In this document: in pieces, positions 14,476 through 17,269 of the stretch
How positions within the stretch are numbered: the stretch's first letter is position 1
Layout: every line of letters begins with the position of its first letter
Assembly: GCA_035699705.1 (NCBI GenBank)
Contig: DASSPI010000125.1
Coordinates: forward strand, 1 to 17,269
DNA from: CANKHA01 sp035699705
GTDB taxonomy: Bacteria > Pseudomonadota > Alphaproteobacteria > Rhizobiales > Xanthobacteraceae
DNA: 17,269 bases
Direction: 5' to 3'
The notes under the pieces: generated by a model
Seen by the model: the letters and a program-made list of their open reading frames with translations, nothing else
Database searches by the model: none
Told to the model about the DNA's origin: nothing
Translations under genes and position numbers: made by a program

Positions 14476-14715
14476 TCATAGGCGCTTCTTTGCAAATGCT
14501 CTGCCGGAAGCAGATTTTAGATATCGTTCGAATGCAATCGCGCGTTTTTCATCAGAAAAGGCGATGTAGGTGTTCAGGCGCCACGGTCTGAATTTGGAGG
14601 TATGCGATACCTCCCCGGCATTATGCTTTATCAGCCGCGCTTTCAAATCGTCGGTAACGCCGGTGTAATGACGCTCACGATCGTCTACGCCTTGAAGAAT
14701 ATAGACATATTTCAT
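14476..14715 (-). CDS. small GIY-YIG nuclease-superfamily protein
   Basis: 79-residue single-domain protein of the GIY-YIG superfamily (UPF0213/YhbQ-like). The VYIL (residues 4-7) and YTG (17-19) motifs stand for GIY and YIG; Arg27 (KARL), His31-Asn32 (KHNAG) and Glu63 (FERYLK) are the expected catalytic or metal-binding residues. The C-terminal ASGRAFAKKRL is typical of the short rhizobial form. Cellular role is unknown; such stand-alone proteins may act on DNA structures or repair. The ATG at 14715 has a weak GGA about 10 bases upstream. It is flanked by a perfect hairpin on the left and by an inverted repeat touching tRNA-Val on the right. The roughly 215 bases between the hairpin and its stop hold nothing I recognise. 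Confidence 0.88.
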   Translation of the reverse strand: MKYVYILQGVDDRERHYTGVTDDLKARLIKHNAGEVSHTSKFRPWRLNTYIAFSDEKRAIAFERYLKSASGRAFAKKRL

Positions 14716-14756
14716 AGCGGGTTTTCCGCCCGTCTTCGCCTTCGGCTACGACGCGG

Positions 14757-14827
14757 CAGCCTTCGCTTGCTGCGCTCTGTGTTCGCGTGGCTTGCCAAGC
14801 CGTAGCTTGCGCAGCAAGCGAAGGCTG
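14757..14827. repeat. 19-bp perfect inverted repeat abutting tRNA-Val
   Basis: The arms 14757-14775 and 14809-14827 (CAGCCTTCGCTTGCTGCGC and its exact complement) enclose 33 bases that hold a further small palindrome GGCTTGCCAAGCC (14789-14801). The right arm overlaps the last two bases of the tRNA-Val CCA end. It could fold into a large cruciform or RNA hairpin and end tRNA transcription, or be a dispersed repeat linked with the GIY-YIG gene. Confidence 0.8.
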
Positions 14828-14901
14828 GTGGGCGGTGACGGACTCGAACCGCCGACATCCTGCGTGTAAAGCAGGCGCTCTACCAGCTGAGCTAACCGCC
14901 C
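14826..14901 (-). tRNA. tRNA-Val (TAC)
   Basis: 76-base cloverleaf on the minus strand with a perfect seven-pair acceptor stem (GGGCGGT/ACCGCCC), TTCGAGT T loop and encoded CCA. The anticodon TAC appears as gta at 14866-14868 on the plus strand. It lies downstream of the hupB-like gene on the same strand, separated by an intrinsic terminator. Confidence 0.98.
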
Positions 14902-14969
14902 TCGCCTTCCTTTATCTCTCCCCATCCGGCCAACGCAAGCGGCCCGGTAAGCGGATTGGAACGCCATAT

Positions 14970-14999
14970 AAAAACGCCCCCGCTAGGGTGCGGGGGCGT
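14970..14999 (-). terminator. intrinsic terminator of the hupB-like gene
   Basis: On the minus strand the arms ACGCCCCCGC (14999-14990) and GCGGGGGCGT (14983-14974) pair perfectly around a six-base loop and run straight into a T-run (TTTTTATA, ending about 14967). It lies 22 bases after the gene's stop, a textbook rho-independent terminator. Confidence 0.92.
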
Positions 15000-15020
15000 C
15001 AGCACCACGCTAGTGGCAGA

Positions 15021-15296
15021 CTACCGGTTCACCGCCTCTTTCAGTCCTTTGCCGGCCGAGAAACGCGGACGCTTCGCGGCCTTGATCTTCACGGGAGTAC
15101 CGGTGCGCGGATCGCGACCCTCGCGCGCCGCACGTTTGACCACGCGGAAATTACCAAAGCCCATGATTTTGACTTCGCCGCCCCGCTTCAAGGTTGAAGT
15201 GATGGCGTCGAAAGTCGCCTCTACCGCCGTCGCCGCGGCGGTCTTTGTCATCTGAGCCTTGCCGGCCACCGCAGCGATAAGTTCATTCTTGGTCAT
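15021..15296 (-). CDS. hupB: HU-family DNA-binding protein (hupB-like)
   Basis: 91-residue HU protein, the standard nucleoid-associated dimer. It starts MTKNELIAAVAGKA, has the canonical GFGNF turn and beta-arm residues GRDPRTGTPVKI, and ends FSAGKGLKEAVNR. The ATG at 15296 has AAGGA eight bases upstream. Its 5' leader has a seven-bp hairpin (CAACGGC at 15327-15333 with GCCGTTG at 15340-15346). It lies directly downstream of lon on the same strand, an order common in proteobacteria, but a terminator between them suggests its own promoter. A strong terminator follows the gene. It differs clearly from the HU paralogue at 13910. Confidence 0.96.
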   Translation of the reverse strand: MTKNELIAAVAGKAQMTKTAAATAVEATFDAITSTLKRGGEVKIMGFGNFRVVKRAAREGRDPRTGTPVKIKAAKRPRFSAGKGLKEAVNR

Positions 15297-15429
15297 CGAC
15301 CATTCCTTTCCTGCGCTGCCTCGAATCAACGGCATTCCCGCCGTTGCGCGCGAAGGGTTTGCTCAAAACGCCTGCTTTGCAAGTGATTCGTTAGGCCGCT
15401 GCTGCGCTTGCGGCGAATCGGAGGGCTGC

Positions 15430-15466
15430 AAAACGCAAAACGGCGGCGTCCGAGGACGCCGCCGTT
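15430..15466 (-). terminator. intrinsic terminator of lon
   Basis: On the minus strand a perfect 12-bp stem (AACGGCGGCGTC, loop CTCG, GACGCCGCCGTT; plus coordinates 15439-15466) is followed by TTGCGTTTTG, an interrupted T-tract. It lies 20 bases after the lon stop and separates lon from the hupB-like gene. Confidence 0.8.
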
Positions 15467-15486
15467 CCAATTTTATCCGCTGGCCG

Positions 15487-17269
15487 TCAGTGCGCGGTCA
15501 GGGCCGAACCATCGTCCTCGGCCTTTTCCGCCGGTTTGGCGGCGACCTCATCCCACACGATCGGCTCGGGCTTGCGCACCAGCGCATGCGCCAGCACCTC
15601 GTCCATGCGCGACACCGGAATGATGTTCAGACCGGCCTTGATGCTCTCGTTGACGTCGACGAGATCCTTGGCGTTCTCTTCCGGAATCAGCACGGTCTTG
15701 ATGCCGCCGCGCTGGGCGGCCAGCAGCTTCTCCTTCAAGCCGCCGATCGGCAGCACACGGCCGCGCAGCGTGATCTCCCCGGTCATGGCGACATCGCGGC
15801 CGACCGGGATCCCGGTCATCACCGAAACGATGGCGGTGACCATGGCGACGCCGGCCGACGGACCATCCTTCGGCGTCGCGCCTTCCGGCACGTGCACGTG
15901 GATGTCGCGTTTGTCGAACAGCGGCGGCTCGATGCCGAAATCGACCGCACGCGAGCGCACGTAGGACGCCGCCGCCGAGATCGACTCCTTCATCACGTCC
16001 CGCAGATTGCCGGTCACGGTCATCTTGCCTTTGCCCGGCATCATCGCGGCTTCCACGGTGAGCAATTCGCCGCCGACTTCGGTCCAGGCCAAGCCGGTGA
16101 CAACGCCGATCTGGTCGTTCTCCTCGACTTCGCCGTACCGGAACTTCGGCACGCCGAGATAGTCGCTGAGGTTCTTGTCCGTGACCTTGACCGACTTCTT
16201 CTTCGAGATCGTCAGTTCCTTCACCGCCTTGCGGATCAGGGTGGAGAGCTCGCGCTCGAGGTTACGCACGCCGGCTTCCCGCGTGTAACGGCGGATCAGC
16301 AGGAGCAGCGCCTCGTCTTCGATCGACCATTCCTTGGCATCGAGGCCGTGCTTGGCGACCGCGTGCGGAATGAGGTGCTTGCGCGAAATCTCGACCTTCT
16401 CGTCCTCGGTGTAGCCGGCGATGCGGATGATCTCCATGCGGTCCATCAACGGCGGCGGGATGTTGAGCGTGTTCGCCGTGGTGATGAACATCACGTTCGA
16501 CAGATCGTAGTCGACCTCGAGATAATGGTCGTTGAAGGTGTGGTTCTGTTCCGGGTCGAGCACTTCCAGCAAGGCCGAGGACGGATCGCCGCGGAAATCC
16601 GCGCCCATCTTGTCGACCTCGTCGAGCAGGAAGAGCGGATTCGACGACTTCGCCTTGCGCATCGACTGGATGATCTTGCCGGGCATCGAACCGATATAGG
16701 TCCGACGGTGTCCGCGGATCTCCGCTTCGTCGCGCACGCCACCGAGCGAGACGCGAACGAATTCGCGGCCCGTCGCCTTGGCGATCGACTTGCCGAGCGA
16801 GGTCTTGCCGACGCCGGGAGGTCCGACGAGGCAGAGGATCGGCCCGGTCAGCTTGTTCGCCCGCTGCTGCACGGCGAGATATTCGACAATGCGTTCCTTG
16901 ACCTTCTCCAGGCCATAGTGATCCTCATCGAGCACGTCCTGCGCCAGCTTGAGGTCTTTCTTGACCTTGGTCTTCTTGTTCCATGGAATGGCCAGGAGCC
17001 AATCGAGATAGTTGCGCACGACGGTGGCCTCCGCGGACATCGGCGACATCTGCCTGAGCTTCTTCAGCTCATGCATCGCCTTCTCGCGGGCTTCCTTCGA
17101 GAGCTTGGTCTTCTTGATCTTGTCCTCAAGCTCGGTCAGCTCATCCTTGCCTTCCTCGTCGCCGAGTTCCTTCTGGATGGCCTTCATCTGCTCGTTGAGG
17201 TAGTACTCGCGCTGGGTCTTCTCCATCTGGCGCTTGACGCGCGTGCGGATGCGCTTCTCGACCTGCAGC
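15487..17269 (-). CDS. lon: ATP-dependent protease Lon, C-terminal part
   Basis: Partial: 593 residues are visible and the N-terminal part (about 200 residues, the substrate-binding LON domain) lies beyond the right edge. Lon is a cytosolic AAA+ serine protease that degrades misfolded and regulatory proteins. The visible part begins in the coiled-coil (LQVEKRIRTRVKRQMEKTQ), then the AAA+ module with Walker A GPPGVGKT (16801-16824) and Walker B LFLLDEVDKM (16606-16635), and ends in the protease domain with catalytic Ser in DGPSAGVAM (codon 15856-15858) and Lys in PIGGLKEKLL (near 15735). The frame is open to the window edge; the ATG at 17226 is internal. The C-terminal tail after about VRKPEPIVW is acidic and Ala-rich. 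Heat-shock control, usual for lon, cannot be judged as the promoter is outside. Confidence 0.98.
   Translation of the reverse strand, partial: LQVEKRIRTRVKRQMEKTQREYYLNEQMKAIQKELGDEEGKDELTELEDKIKKTKLSKEAREKAMHELKKLRQMSPMSAEATVVRNYLDWLLAIPWNKKTKVKKDLKLAQDVLDEDHYGLEKVKERIVEYLAVQQRANKLTGPILCLVGPPGVGKTSLGKSIAKATGREFVRVSLGGVRDEAEIRGHRRTYIGSMPGKIIQSMRKAKSSNPLFLLDEVDKMGADFRGDPSSALLEVLDPEQNHTFNDHYLEVDYDLSNVMFITTANTLNIPPPLMDRMEIIRIAGYTEDEKVEISRKHLIPHAVAKHGLDAKEWSIEDEALLLLIRRYTREAGVRNLERELSTLIRKAVKELTISKKKSVKVTDKNLSDYLGVPKFRYGEVEENDQIGVVTGLAWTEVGGELLTVEAAMMPGKGKMTVTGNLRDVMKESISAAASYVRSRAVDFGIEPPLFDKRDIHVHVPEGATPKDGPSAGVAMVTAIVSVMTGIPVGRDVAMTGEITLRGRVLPIGGLKEKLLAAQRGGIKTVLIPEENAKDLVDVNESIKAGLNIIPVSRMDEVLAHALVRKPEPIVWDEVAAKPAEKAEDDGSALTAH

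Noticed and set aside
14265..14591. Plus-strand open frame between the HU-like and GIY-YIG genes, and the minus-strand frame 14216-14446
   Set aside because: The first runs into the antisense of the GIY-YIG gene and the second crosses the perfect hairpin; neither resembles a known protein.
14746..14967. Minus-strand open frame containing LAQLVERLLYTQDVGGSSP
   Set aside because: This is the classic spurious translation of a tRNA gene, here tRNA-Val, plus the neighbouring inverted repeat.
15327..15346. Seven-bp hairpin in the leader of the hupB-like gene as a riboswitch or thermometer
   Set aside because: Too short and not overlapping the ribosome site; mentioned in the gene entry only.

Overview
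The window is GC-rich chromosomal DNA from an alphaproteobacterium, most likely order Hyphomicrobiales (Rhizobiales; Bradyrhizobiaceae or Xanthobacteraceae-like). This is judged from the complex I protein sequences, the Lon/HU/tRNA-Val neighbourhood, rhizobial-type small proteins and EcfG-like promoter motifs. No phage, insertion sequence or CRISPR array is visible. The organism assignment is by pattern recognition, not by a search.

Positions 1-8115 (minus strand) hold the front of a respiratory complex I (NADH:quinone oxidoreductase) operon, transcribed nuoA-nuoB-nuoC-nuoD-nuoE-nuoF-nuoG-nuoH, with nuoH cut by the window edge. Genes overlap or lie within a few bases of each other, so they form one translationally coupled unit. 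Three extra genes are embedded in it: a hotdog thioesterase strikingly like fluoroacetyl-CoA thioesterase FlK (between nuoC and nuoD, four-base overlaps on both sides), a small secreted protein with two cysteines (between nuoD and nuoE), and an unrecognised 114-residue protein (between nuoF and nuoG).

Positions 8116-13524 are a mixed block: an alpha/beta hydrolase (+), a queE-queD pair for the 7-deazaguanine pathway (-), an SDR oxidoreductase (-), two small convergent membrane-protein genes that overlap at their 3' ends (GlsB/YeaQ-like on +, DUF2892-like on -), and an EAL-domain protein with a degenerate receiver domain (+). Both small membrane genes are preceded by motifs like the EcfG general-stress sigma promoter.

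Positions 13601-17269 hold tRNA-Asp(GTC), an HU-like gene (+) followed by a perfect 15-bp hairpin, a small GIY-YIG protein (-), tRNA-Val(TAC) touching a 19-bp inverted repeat, a second HU gene (hupB-like, -) with a good intrinsic terminator, and the C-terminal three quarters of lon (-) with its own terminator. A lon-hupB-tRNA-Val-nuo order would suggest that the 8.1-14.8 kb block lies between two conserved housekeeping groups.

The most interesting items are the FlK-like thioesterase inside the complex I operon, the QueD homologue that lacks the usual catalytic cysteine but has an ExxHGH motif, and the pseudo-receiver EAL protein.
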